Shown here one piece after another: positions 21,401-27,371 of a DNA stretch of 64,000 bases. This DNA is from Bacteroidaceae bacterium (GTDB lineage Bacteria; Bacteroidota; Bacteroidia; Bacteroidales; Bacteroidaceae), in the NCBI GenBank assembly GCA_016286165.1, contig JAEESE010000001.1, positions 265,485 to 329,484 of the forward strand. Direction: 5' to 3'. Every line of letters starts with the position of its first letter. Position 1 is the first letter of the stretch. The notes beneath the pieces were generated by a model that saw nothing but the letters and a program-made list of their open reading frames with translations, was not told where the DNA came from and made no database searches. Both the position numbers and the translations under genes were made by a program.

Positions 21401-21996
21401 CATGTGTTCGACTGCAGCTGCCCGTCATGTTTGTTGTTGATTTTCCAGTAGCCGGAGATGGTTACGGAGTAGCTCTTGCCCAGCTGTATCTTGTCCATGA
21501 ACACAAGACAGTAGACGACCTTGCGTTTGCTGCCGTCGCCCTCGTTGTAGGGATTGTAGAACTTCACCGTGTAGTTCACTCCGTCCACATTACGGGTGTA
21601 GGTGTTGCCCCACCAACTATCGTTGCTGCAAGCCTTGGTGGCCCCGTCGCTGTTACCACTGTCGCTGCCTCCTGGCCAAGCCAACTCGTAGTCAGGTGTG
21701 CAGATGTACTGATCGTTGACGAATAGAGCAGGACCTGCAGTCTCGCCCGAAGGTACGCCGTTCGGACTCTTGTGCAGGAAGAAACCGTTGTTGCCCTTCG
21801 TGTCGTCATAGTACATCACGTGGAAAGCAAGATAAGGCTGCGCCAACGTGGGGTTGTGTGCAATGATGTTGCTTTCAGGGCAATTGTTGAATTCCCTCGT
21901 GGCCGCCCATACGGGGCTGCTTGCCGAGAAAAAACACGCGAGAAGCAGTAGTGGCACTAGCCATCTGCGCTTCGTTTTGTTGTGATTGTTTTTCAT
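12493..21996 (-). CDS. Giant multidomain secreted surface protein B (3167 aa)
   Basis: Signal peptide at residues 9-31 (RRWLVPLLLLACFFSASSPVWA). The first 300 or so residues are unrelated to giants A and C: no DLNxGAGG repeats, but an aromatic- and Gly-rich domain (YLAFHVMYYDDTKGNNGFFL). From about residue 320 the architecture follows giant A: FN3-like domains, regulatory-like unit VSGRVTFGTGAAVEGVKVT, LamG at about 680-815, Cna-B-like units, Ser/Thr-rich strand region at about 1440-1765 (KTTTTTTTVTQAIS), LamG pair at about 2130-2270 and 2320-2470, BACON-like domain, DDMVAAFIGDECRG module, GW modules and the C-terminus FDIAGRKLV...RRGIYIRDGKKIAIK. It is the first giant downstream of the membrane regulator. 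An in-frame heptamer tract at 14365-14400 makes a short stretch diverge from giant A. Confidence 0.9.
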   Translation of the reverse strand: MKNNHNKTKRRWLVPLLLLACFFSASSPVWAATREFNNCPESNIIAHNPTLAQPYLAFHVMYYDDTKGNNGFFLHKSPNGVPSGETAGPALFVNDQYICTPDYELAWPGGSDSGNSDGATKACSNDSWWGNTYTRNVDGVNYTVKFYNPYNEGDGSKRKVVYCLVFMDKIQLGKSYSVTISGYWKINNKHDGQLQSNTWTFNAGSMGLNSPTAEMTEYGKMKINGNLNASYGPTTVGSYSGATTSGLKWTDNLTSKASYAQGNSSFSNQEVDFSERANYYNESSKYIEYIIPINNFTPSGYKDLSPKLNIKVYQWYVTKVPGYIRPKGFSITSTNLWTKEVKFSWSYEGNNKGGTWSIFRYPTASGTKAREVVASNLSYSTSSYTATVPGYDTNYTYELSFIPTAGEQRTELTASVNLTLARNWNFSNFTATTDEDKINLSWHHTAIGDASGSKSYSLEVQRSENGTNFTTIKTIPITSTNTNEGTHSDNSGLVANRTYYYRLKINVLDTDIYSSVISTKLGGSKILDFTASRGSYSGMVKLQWTVKQVGSNVTNFIIQRRPLNSVDERAWTDIHTTSGTASGYSYDDVEAKPGSFYEYKVIIWSQDGNTRSIDDTRTIDGFSIATGVVSGRVTFGTGAAVEGVKVTLKQQTNDGTIASGMHSVKLSGYGAGMRYATDNEELKSLLSGNFSIQMYMNPNSEVMSTDGSEYRLFDVEWAITLSAKYEKANDRYKLCGYFGGSGFNSNNLYIPAGQWSNLTVVNDSTAKTLTIYVIDNNGEMHSEVVTSGRSMDWSKSGNADCMAIGNVGKFTSNTWFEGYLDEFRYFTKALTETEILRNYNHPLAGNETGLAIYYPFDEGLTTQNLAYDFSKSGDVSNGRHAVTKVPAASDTHIPSEEQLSLMAYTDTIGNYVVRGIPFSGEGTNYSVIPTKDIHEFSPSSQSRFISQSSLIHSGVDFEDISSFPVSGTVYYEGTDYPVEGVSFYVDGVKCSKEGQVITTDKDGNYEISVPIGSHYIQLEKNGHVFANNGRYPADPDGLGLKQPFKAAVTGLDFSDATLVNFTGRVVGGSIEGEKAVGFGLSKNNLGQTEIVLMPQADYRLNVKKEEGEATFSYENNKTNVAVASATEKIASTAYRKGGVTRSDCQKIVILTDPKTGEFSAMLPPLQYSISSMKVVKNSDINFGDLQLIDLTNPTYTWSDTLYNDARTDYELYEYNTCLRQTYHSTPTFNVTQDGREDGSFGISSYTFTDEVGKLTIDDIYTVADGKVTYNYGVEGHKSPIFVKEDTYIFKLRGFEHYVNADNGEIDDVPLAGNVVTINNALSADQAVYIEDGNDGGQDVVAGQVKDLQPNQLELDSLGYATYKWQAGMPNIAVPYTRTISMTYDIDGRTYQWEGSGLAGIILGDLPTGNNFVTAGPDKLLMILRDPPGTNSFAEWTSGSSTTTSKVRGNTFTENAGVKFEHKFGLHAETIIGTPATGQVIVAEAKDDLTLGAKMESSGEDSKTTTTTTTVTQAISTSAAPEYVGAQGDVFIGTSTNIVFGKARDLNFHRSADGVELGLLDIVSTGVKFNTMFSYTQNYIENVLFPNFELLRQSLLKTTDQGTIDSFKNTTDHVVYLTTLSPDDDDYGKTGTYKAIAPANPDPDKHYEDSVRWVTNQIKNWIGYLAQNDSAKVEAFNDRSKYLLDGNVSFDSGTTITSTTETENSTTNTWDWTVSAGLVVENSFGFELNGFGVDCTIEDETMGGRHEVDEEGKATTTSFSYTLAEDGDDDALSVDVLKFDAYGPIFHTRGGQTCCPYEGQTVTKYYKPGTTIMEATMQIEVPQIDVDVPTISDIPTGAAANYTLRLSNASEIDEDVYYRLLIADETNPDGAALSIDGKAITDSRVIKIPAGQTVTKALQLKQTNVGILDYENIAVVLASQCQYDPTSTWDVITDTVYISAHFVPSSSPVDLALSNTLMNTETGTDLGLTFSNFDRTYRGLKAFRLQYKKLGATDWTLFHEYVLDKSAVTTNNELLPASGGSVSYTLPMQDFTDGDYLFRVLSVSSYGTGETVYSSKEIAMVKDMQRPVPLGLPEPADGVLSPGDEISITFNEDIIKGALTKTANFKVTGVLNGAEIDHETALRASGGSQAAAQTEADISLAERDFSIDAWVNISGAGEIASHGNASSKMTIATDPDSHLTIDIAGTTYTSTAVVPTNTWAFLSLSYQHTDAGGEISATVATADQTVNLFSGEPVVNYEGNGPIAVGRNLSGAMHELLLWEEAHDMTTALLNRYKSKSPATRNLIGYWKMNEGEGTFITDYARDRHMTMPAETWYINNENKAVELSGSNFITTETGDLQIFNDDDYAIEFWMRGDAQTGEAQLLQMGEVALWTDTDGKLNLTTKGAYNEGEGTVLTTSSSNLLDNTWHHVALNMLRQGAAAVYVDGARVLSTNAANVGGIASDRLFMGARRTTFSVGTDYTYDRAFKGQIDELRIWGASMNADLLANQRKMRLTGKEDGLLLYFPFEKKKLDEYNQVVTEGSPTDLAGTGHEVQISTLNLQSSVFKFTDEAPALRTKPTETNVGFTFTASDTKIVLDIDENASAIEGCTLTFTVRDVSDKNGNYSLPAVWSAYINRNELVWKESTLNIVQPANTATSFNVAIQNKGGQQQMWTITGMPAWLSVSAEQGNVAALSETNVNFTVDETAPIGKYEVTIYLEGNSGIETPLTLNINVEGEKPDWAVNGSDYESTMNVIAMLDFAGTPCDDADDMVAAFIGDECRGVGYAKYNSRYDSYFILLNISGNRADDGKPITLRAYDASTGIVYSFVESTPALTFSQNKVLGTYAEPVLISTSDLLEQNIALGKGWTWMSIQLTTDDMTVPTIFSSVALKTNIVKSKEAFMEQLDGQWYPANTLTLNNREMYMVQMTEPQTLSIAGHAVDLKQEKIEAAPGWNWIGYPGTKIISIGDAFAGMEPHDGDVVKSQSAFAMYDGYEWNGTLGALIPGEGYMLRNTGSEARTFTYPTATASAVRKAPMRRISTAFTPIDHHNYSGNMNIVGLVTIDDQPLANGEIAVYAGDECRTATLTDAEGYAYITVPGEDATELTFKTYCQGVLISSKVKSQYVNNDVVGSHRAPLAITFSENDATDIDMVGTDADSQWFDIAGRKLVSSESRTLRRGIYIRDGKKIAIK
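14365..14400. repeat. Heptamer-like repeat inside the giant B coding region
   Basis: The plus strand reads GACTGAAGATTGAAGATTGA and then GAGTTGAGAT, i.e. degenerate 7-bp units (TGAAGAT, TGAAGAT, TGAGAGT). It codes for a short stretch reading about TLNLQSSVFKFTDE in giant B, where giant A has TLSSQASSISYVDE. Such 7-bp periodic tracts also occur in non-coding spacers of this window. Confidence 0.6.
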
Positions 21997-22427
21997 TTTT
22001 ATTTAACTTTCATTGCTGTCCACTTAAAATCGCAAGGCGTTCTTTGAAATGATTGAAATATAGTTAGTTACAGAGATTTCTTGAGTCAACGGATTTGATT
22101 TTGTATCTACGCAGTCTAAACAGACGACAGTATATGAACAAATCGAAATACGTTTTCGCTCAACACGTATCTCAGAGATCTCATCTACAGAACTATATTC
22201 AAAAATGACAAAGACCGAAGTGGTTCAAGTGAACCTGATTTATTTAATCTTTAAACTCGTCCATTTTAGAGGACATTAGTGTTAAACTTTATAAAGTCAA
22301 ATATACTTATGAGCAAGACGAATTCACAGTCAACTTGTCTCAATCACGTTGCCCAAAACGGCGCACTGATACAAAATACTGATACCAAGATGAAACATCC
22401 GTTGAAGAGGGAGTTTCGTGGGTGAAG
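21997..22427. other. 431-bp non-coding region upstream of giant B
   Basis: No credible gene is seen. It is AT-rich and should contain the giant B promoter and leader. The best -7 candidate is TATATTTG on the minus strand (22305-22298), although the nearest TTG (22333-22331) is 25 nt away, longer than usual. The leader to the ATG would be about 300 nt, long enough for regulation. Possible operator: GGTTCAAGTGAACC, a near-perfect inverted repeat at about 22222-22235. Confidence 0.4.
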
Positions 22428-24239
22428 CTAAAGCTGCTGCGAAGCGCTTCTGTATGCCGATGGCGTGAGAGCGTACTTCTGCTTGAAGTTGCGACCGAAA
22501 GTGTCAGCGCTTGGGAAGCCGCTTTCGCGTGCTACGTCAGCAATAGACAAATCAGGACGTGAGGTAAGCAGCTTGGCAGCATGAGGCAGGCGGCAGTCGG
22601 TGAGGAACTCGATAAGCGACTTGTAGGGGCTTCCCTTGGCAAAAGCCGCTCCTATGCGTTCCTTCGACAGACCGAAACGGTCCACCAACGTCTGGCGGTC
22701 CATGCTTGGGTCAAGGTACAGTTGGTCTCGAAGAATGGCATCGCGCAGTTGCTGGAAGAGCGAGGCATCGGGGGAATCAGGCGTTATGGCGTCGTCTGGA
22801 ATTTCGGTATTAACCGGAATAACCGTATCACCAGTTATGGATTCAAGGCTCTCCTTGTACTCAATGGCTTCTGCTATCTCACGCGCGAGCACTCGGTTTT
22901 TCTTTAATGTTTCGCGACGCTTGTACGAGAAATAAACGGCAAAGGCGATGGCTGCCGCCAGGCCGATAATCTCCGACATCGTCAGCAGGCGATAAAAGCG
23001 GGCATCCGACTCAGCCTTTTGCCGCGCCAACTGCTCTTCTTGAAGACCATATAGCGTGGCAAGCTCCGCTAACTGGTCTCGCTGGTTGCGCTGATCCAAG
23101 CTGTCGCGGATAATATATGCCCGCTCCAGATAGCCCAATGCCTGTGCTGTGCGACCTTGCATCTGCGCAGCCTCACCACGTTGCTCAAGACATATCTGGT
23201 AGTTGGGGTTGATTGTGTCCGGATAGGAATTCTCGAAGCGTTCCATTGCCTCCTCGAAACGGTCAAACTGGCCTAAGTGATGGTAGGCAGCCGACATCAT
23301 CTTCGCGCAGTCAATACCCTGGCTCCATTCCGTGCGGAAGACTTCAGCCTCTGTGTCAAGTGCCTTTCGAAGATATTGCGAGCGCAGGCCGGGGTTGGCC
23401 TTATTCTCCGTTGCCAGCCGGGCATAGGAGATGGTCAGGAATGAGAGAATCTGCCCACGGGCGAAGTCAATATACTCAGCAGGATTGAAGCCCTCTTGCA
23501 TATCGCCGAAACGATTAGGGTGCTGCTCAAGCTCATCAAGGCGCGAAAGCACATCCTTGCATACCTTTTCCATTTCGCTGAAACGCTTATGGTCAATCAG
23601 TATGTGCAGAAGTTTCTTTGATGCGTCGTGGTACGACACCACACCGCCAAAGGTGTCCAGCTTACGTAGCTCACCCAGGGTCCCTTCCAGACGTGCAATA
23701 GCTTCGTCAGTACGACCAGTCTGCGCCAAGGACCGAGCAATGAAAGCCTCCATCTTGCCCACCTCGTCGGGCATATTCAAGGCGTGAGCCAGTCGCGAAG
23801 CTTCTGTAGCATAACGAATAATAGCCGGGTGGTTGGCTGCAGTATATTCCAAACTCGTCAGCAGGAGGTAGACACGCTCCAGCGTCACAGAATCGCTCTT
23901 CACTTCCTTGCCCGCCTTGAGCAACTCTTCCTCGCGCTTTATCAAATCCAGACACGTCTGGCGCGACTGCGGGATATTGTGCAAGCCACCGTACTGCGTC
24001 ACAGCTTTCAGGTACTCTGCTCGCTGCCACGTAATATTGCCTACCGCCAATGCCGAGTCAATCATACCTAAAGCACGTTCCGGCTCCGTGCGGTGAATAC
24101 TCATTGCTGCCGCCTCTGTGTAAATAGTGTCAGCACCGGCAGGCAAAGACTTACCCCTATTTCCTATTCCGCAACTTGAGAGTATAAATAAGCTTGCCGC
24201 TATCGCAACGAGCAATAAATCAACATGTTTCCTTGACAT
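22428..24239 (-). CDS. Membrane-anchored TPR sensor with AraC-type DNA-binding domain (lipoprotein-type leader)
   Basis: Starts at the ATG at 24239 (MSRKHVDLLLVAIAASLFILSSCG), an export signal with a lipobox-like LSSC. Residues about 60-370 are helical TPR-like repeats (SLAQTGRTDEAIARLEGTLG, AQALGYLERAYIIRD). A transmembrane helix follows at about 415-435 (IIGLAAAIAFAVYFSY), then a basic coiled stretch. The last 100 residues are an AraC-family helix-turn-helix: VDRFGLSKERIGAAF as the first helix pair and SIADVARESGFPSADTFGRNF, ending LTPSAYR, as the second. This periplasmic-TPR / membrane / cytoplasmic-HTH layout is common in Bacteroidales. A lipobox plus an internal transmembrane helix is unusual: if lipidated, the chain would still cross the membrane once. 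Its position and strand make it the likely regulator of the giant-protein array. Confidence 0.9.
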   Translation of the reverse strand: MSRKHVDLLLVAIAASLFILSSCGIGNRGKSLPAGADTIYTEAAAMSIHRTEPERALGMIDSALAVGNITWQRAEYLKAVTQYGGLHNIPQSRQTCLDLIKREEELLKAGKEVKSDSVTLERVYLLLTSLEYTAANHPAIIRYATEASRLAHALNMPDEVGKMEAFIARSLAQTGRTDEAIARLEGTLGELRKLDTFGGVVSYHDASKKLLHILIDHKRFSEMEKVCKDVLSRLDELEQHPNRFGDMQEGFNPAEYIDFARGQILSFLTISYARLATENKANPGLRSQYLRKALDTEAEVFRTEWSQGIDCAKMMSAAYHHLGQFDRFEEAMERFENSYPDTINPNYQICLEQRGEAAQMQGRTAQALGYLERAYIIRDSLDQRNQRDQLAELATLYGLQEEQLARQKAESDARFYRLLTMSEIIGLAAAIAFAVYFSYKRRETLKKNRVLAREIAEAIEYKESLESITGDTVIPVNTEIPDDAITPDSPDASLFQQLRDAILRDQLYLDPSMDRQTLVDRFGLSKERIGAAFAKGSPYKSLIEFLTDCRLPHAAKLLTSRPDLSIADVARESGFPSADTFGRNFKQKYALTPSAYRSASQQL

Positions 24240-24279
24240 ACAAGATTGATTTGATAGTGATGAGTGATTAATCTCGCCA

Positions 24280-24287
24280 CAAATGTA
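24280..24287 (-). promoter_or_regulatory. Candidate -7 element for the TPR/AraC regulator
   Basis: Minus-strand TACATTTG, 41 bases upstream of the chosen ATG. No good TTG lies at 19-21 nt upstream, so this rests on the -7 box alone. Confidence 0.45.
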
Positions 24288-24469
24288 AGTGTTTTTTGTT
24301 GAAATAGAAAAGGAAAAAGACAAAAAAAATAAAATAAGTTATCCTATTTGTTTACGGGCTTAAACTAAAACGCTCTTTAAGGATGAACTTGCGAAGGAGT
24401 GGATTACCTGCAATAAACTCATTTACAAGTGCGGTGGAGTGGGCGAGAAGAGAAAAAAGGCCGTTTTGT

Positions 24470-24501
24470 TTTGGTGGTTCAGAAAGATTGGCGTACTTTT
24501 G
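24470..24501 (+). promoter_or_regulatory. Promoter of the histidine-type phosphatase
   Basis: TTTG at 24470-24473, 20-nt spacer, TACTTTTG at 24494-24501: a full match to the Bacteroidetes promoter. It sits 69 bases before the ATG at 24570 and helps exclude the longer upstream frame. Confidence 0.75.
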
Positions 24502-24569
24502 CAACAGCTTCGAATTACACATTAATTATTATTATAACGGTTACGGCCGTGATCACTTACTTAGTTGTT

Positions 24570-25871
24570 ATGAACAGAATGCTCGTTTCCATCGTGGCCA
24601 TGCTCATGGCTACATTTGCTACTGCCCAGACCGCAATCAATCCGTTGGCCCAACGTGGTCGGCAGTCGTGGCAACCTTTGCAGGCCCTTGAACAACTCAA
24701 GGCTGAACCTATGAAAGCCTATGGCGGTGACTATCCCTATCAATGGGCTCCTCGGCCTCAGACAAAGGCTCCCAAAGGTTATAAACCATTCTATGTCAGT
24801 CACTATAGCCGGCATGGCTCGCGCTACTACTGGACCGACCACCTCTACAAGGATATCGATACCTTGATGACTATCGGACACAATAGGTATCAGCTGACCT
24901 CTGTAGGCGAGGCATTCTACAAGAAGTTTAAAGAAGCAAAAGAGGAACTGCAGACAGGCGTTTCGGAGCTCACTGAGGTTGGTTGGCAACAGCACCAAGG
25001 TATAGCCCGGACTATGTATAATACCTTCCCAGAGGTGTTTCGTAAGGGCGGAGATGTGTTTGCAATTTCGTCATTATCAGGTCGTTGCGTATTGAGTATG
25101 TCGGCCTTCTGTCAGGAGCTGGTGCAGTGTAATCCCAAGATAGAGGTTCGTGAGCAATCTTCTCGTTTCACGCTTGACGGCGTAGTGCCCACTGACCGCC
25201 AGAATCCTGCTTGGCGCAGGTTCCCTAAGAGTAGGCCGCGTTACGAGAAACGTAATGGAGAGTTCAAGCGAGGCAGGCCTTTGGCCGACGTCGTTGCCGA
25301 TCGTGTGTTCACGTCTATCGACAGCTTACCCGCCGATCGTCGGCGCATAGGCGGTTGGCTTCTAGACCTTTACACTTCGCTGCCCAGCATTGGTCATCAG
25401 GGTATGATGGAAGGTATTGTCAGCGACCAGGAACTTGTCGACAGATGGGAAGAGGCAAACCTTGGGAGCTACACTTGGGTTTTTGAACCTCGATATGAGA
25501 TGATTCCAGTGCTGAAGGATATCCTCAACAAGGCTGCTGACGTGATAGAAGGCCGCAGCAATAGAATCGCTGACCTCAGGTTCGGTCACGACACTTGTCT
25601 CGGACCGCTCACGGTGCTGATGGGCATCAATGGTGCTGATCTTGATCCTGAAGATCCTTACGAAGTGAAGAACTGCTACCAGAACTGGCAGACAGCTATG
25701 GCTTCGAACATTCAGCTCGTGTTCTATCGCAAGAAAAACTCTGCCGACATTCTTGTCAAATGCCTGCTCAATGGCGCAGAAGCTTCGCTGCCTTTGCCTT
25801 CCGATCAAGCTCCCTACTACAAATGGTCCGATTTTCGCGACTTCTACATCAAACGCTGCCAGATAGAATAG
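24570..25871 (+). CDS. Secreted histidine-type acid phosphatase (phytase/MINPP-like)
   Basis: The 433-aa protein starts MNRMLVSIVAMLMATFATAQ, a signal peptide, so it acts in the periplasm or at the surface. The motif YVSHYSRHGSRYYW holds the catalytic RHGxR core (His nucleophile and Arg phosphate ligands), and FGHDTCLGPL holds the distal HD pair in which Asp is the proton donor. This is the signature of branch 2 histidine phosphatases, which hydrolyse phosphomonoesters such as phytate, multiple inositol phosphates or sugar phosphates; the exact substrate cannot be read from sequence. An alternative upstream GTG start would lie before the promoter and is rejected. It is a single-gene transcript, closed by a strong terminator at 25900-25927, and divergent from the TPR/AraC regulator. 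Confidence 0.88.
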   Translation: MNRMLVSIVAMLMATFATAQTAINPLAQRGRQSWQPLQALEQLKAEPMKAYGGDYPYQWAPRPQTKAPKGYKPFYVSHYSRHGSRYYWTDHLYKDIDTLMTIGHNRYQLTSVGEAFYKKFKEAKEELQTGVSELTEVGWQQHQGIARTMYNTFPEVFRKGGDVFAISSLSGRCVLSMSAFCQELVQCNPKIEVREQSSRFTLDGVVPTDRQNPAWRRFPKSRPRYEKRNGEFKRGRPLADVVADRVFTSIDSLPADRRRIGGWLLDLYTSLPSIGHQGMMEGIVSDQELVDRWEEANLGSYTWVFEPRYEMIPVLKDILNKAADVIEGRSNRIADLRFGHDTCLGPLTVLMGINGADLDPEDPYEVKNCYQNWQTAMASNIQLVFYRKKNSADILVKCLLNGAEASLPLPSDQAPYYKWSDFRDFYIKRCQIE

Positions 25872-25899
25872 ATGGTATAGTTGTTTGGCTTAAAACCGA

Positions 25900-25927
25900 G
25901 AGCCCTCCGAAAATCATCGGAGGGCTC
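25900..25927 (+). terminator. Terminator of the phosphatase gene
   Basis: Perfect 11-bp stem GAGCCCTCCGA / TCGGAGGGCTC with a 6-nt loop, then TTGATTT; 28 bases after the stop codon. Confidence 0.8.
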
Positions 25928-25938
25928 TTGATTTATGG

Positions 25939-26006
25939 AGCACGTGAGGAAAAAGAACCCCTCGGGGTTCAATTCCCGAAGGGTTCACGTTAGTGGAGCT
26001 GGAGGG
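25939..26006. repeat. 68-bp direct repeat, distal copy of the tmRNA end and terminator
   Basis: Appears identical over 68 bp to 26104-26171. It includes a copy of the last 13 nt of the tmRNA gene (GAGCTGGAGGG on the plus strand) and the terminator hairpin, but here no tmRNA body is attached. The 97 bp between the copies show no gene. Confidence 0.9.
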
Positions 26007-26103
26007 TGGCATCAAAGAATAGAATGTTTTTCTTTTCTGAAGATGACTTCTCAGTGCTCGGCGGTTGCAAGACAAGTTTACTTAGTCGCAGCAATCGTCG
26101 CTA

Positions 26104-26171
26104 AGCACGTGAGGAAAAAGAACCCCTCGGGGTTCAATTCCCGAAGGGTTCACGTTAGTGGAGCTGGAGGG
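26104..26171. repeat. 68-bp direct repeat, proximal copy overlapping the tmRNA 3' end
   Basis: Counterpart of 25939-26006, offset by 165 bp. It spans the tmRNA acceptor-stem end (26159-26171) and its terminator. Confidence 0.9.
26115..26135 (-). terminator. Intrinsic terminator of tmRNA
   Basis: On the minus strand GAACCCC-GA-GGGGTTC is followed at once by TTTTT, a textbook Rho-independent terminator starting 24 bases past the tmRNA 3' end. The duplicate at 25950-25970 could act as a second stop. Confidence 0.85.
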
Positions 26172-26558
26172 AATTGAACCCTCGTCCAAACAGGGGATTC
26201 CAAAGCTTTCTACACGCTTATTCCAGACTAAGTTTTCGAGCAGAAGCAGGACCTGGACCACCTGCTAGTGCCTTATCCTCTAAAAAGCTTCACCTTTGGC
26301 GCGAGGCCACCGCGGGCTATCCCCGATTTTGCTGCACCACTTGACCAGAGCGCTTCGGGGCGATGGAGTCTCTGAGTGATGTCTCGTCGCAGCACCTTGT
26401 GCCGCGAAAAGCTGATTTACTATACTTCAATCAAGCAGCGAGAGCGTAAGTGTTTTCGCCAGATAATTGTTGGAGACCATAGATTATGGAGAGCGATCAG
26501 CGACCCTCCGCGTGCTTACTTTAGACTCTCAGCCTGCTGTCAAATCCATGTCAGCCCC
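26159..26558 (-). ncRNA. ssrA: tmRNA (transfer-messenger RNA)
   Basis: The minus strand starts GGGGCTGACATGGATTTGAC, the conserved tmRNA 5' end, and finishes GGTTCAATTCCCTCCAGCTC followed by CA, the T-arm and acceptor strand; GGGGCTG pairs with CAGCTCC. The tag frame (26460-26431) reads GENTYALAA and then TGA, of the Bacteroidetes type. It rescues stalled ribosomes and tags the unfinished protein for proteolysis. The genome reads ACTAA rather than ACCA after the acceptor stem, so the CCA tail is not fully encoded and would have to be added by tRNA nucleotidyltransferase. Length is about 400 nt. Confidence 0.95.
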
Positions 26559-26573
26559 AAGAGTTTTTCACTG

Positions 26574-26581
26574 CAAAGATA
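26574..26581 (-). promoter_or_regulatory. -7 element of the tmRNA promoter
   Basis: Minus-strand TATCTTTG, 15 bases upstream of the mature 5' end. No convincing TTG was found at the usual distance. Confidence 0.55.
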
Positions 26582-26693
26582 CGATGTTAAATGGAAAGTT
26601 TAACGAAGAACGATGAAAGATTGCATCTTTTTCGTATTTTTTTGCTGTTTCGGGCAATAAAATTGCAAAAATTAAGTTTATATAAATATAAAC

Positions 26694-27362
26694 ATGAACC
26701 TTATCCATGCGAAAGCATCACAATATATGGTAAAACAAGCCACTCTGGACATTACAATATCCGACGGCATGAACTCCTTTGAGCGGGCTGTAAAACGAGT
26801 CTTCGACTTTACGCTGGCTGTTATAGGGGTCGTTGTGTTGTCGCCTGTTTTTCTGATTATATATGTCTGTCTTAAAAGTCAGGGCGATGGTCCGGCACTC
26901 TTTCGCCAGGAGCGAATAGGCTACCGGGGCAGGCCTTTCATGATTTACAAGTTCAGGACAATGGTCGTGGATTCGGAATGTAATGGCACGCCACAGTTGG
27001 AGCAGAAGGAGGATAATCGCCTCACACCTGTCGGAAGGTTCTTGCGCGAGCATCATCTCGACGAACTGCCACAACTGTTCAATATTATTCGTGGCGAGAT
27101 GAGTTTTGTAGGGCCAAGGCCTGAACGCAAGTATTTCATAGACAAGATTATGGAGCTGAATAGCGATTATGAGTATATCTATCTCATGCGCCCCGGCTCT
27201 ACGTCAGCAGCAACTCTCTACAATGGCTACACCGACACCATGGAGAAGATGCTGATACGCTTGCAGATGGATTTGGATTATTACCAGAAACGGTCTTTGT
27301 GGACGGACGTAAAGATATTGTTCGTCACCGCTAAATTTATTCTTTTCGGAAAAAAATTCTAA
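26694..27362 (+). CDS. Undecaprenyl-phosphate sugar-phosphate transferase (PglC-like initiator)
   Basis: A bacterial sugar transferase: a hydrophobic re-entrant helix (about residues 37-60, FTLAVIGVVVLSPVFLIIYV), then ERIGYRGRPFMIYKFRTM, LDELPQLFNIIRGEMSFVGP and RPGSTSAATLY, the conserved core of the WbaP/PglC superfamily. At 222 aa it lacks the four-helix N-terminal part of WbaP/WcaJ and so resembles the monotopic PglC type. It should transfer a phosphosugar from a UDP-sugar to undecaprenyl phosphate, starting the repeat unit. The start is uncertain: ATG at 26694 is used, but the ATG at 26769 (MNSFERAVKRVFDF) matches the usual family start. It opens the plus-strand polysaccharide operon, with 9 bases to the next gene. 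Confidence 0.88.
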   Translation: MNLIHAKASQYMVKQATLDITISDGMNSFERAVKRVFDFTLAVIGVVVLSPVFLIIYVCLKSQGDGPALFRQERIGYRGRPFMIYKFRTMVVDSECNGTPQLEQKEDNRLTPVGRFLREHHLDELPQLFNIIRGEMSFVGPRPERKYFIDKIMELNSDYEYIYLMRPGSTSAATLYNGYTDTMEKMLIRLQMDLDYYQKRSLWTDVKILFVTAKFILFGKKF

Positions 27363-27371
27363 ACATAAGAG

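Noticed and set aside
24429..24569. Longer N-terminus of the phosphatase from a GTG at 24429
   Set aside because: The promoter at 24470-24501 lies inside it and the signal peptide begins at the ATG at 24570.
25965..26010. A tRNA-like T-arm (GGGGTTCAATTCCCG) suggesting a tRNA gene
   Set aside because: No other tRNA arms around it; the sequence belongs to the duplicated tmRNA terminator region.
25939..26171. The 68-bp repeats as a CRISPR array
   Set aside because: Only two copies, one spacer, no cas genes, and the repeat is explained by the tmRNA end and terminator.
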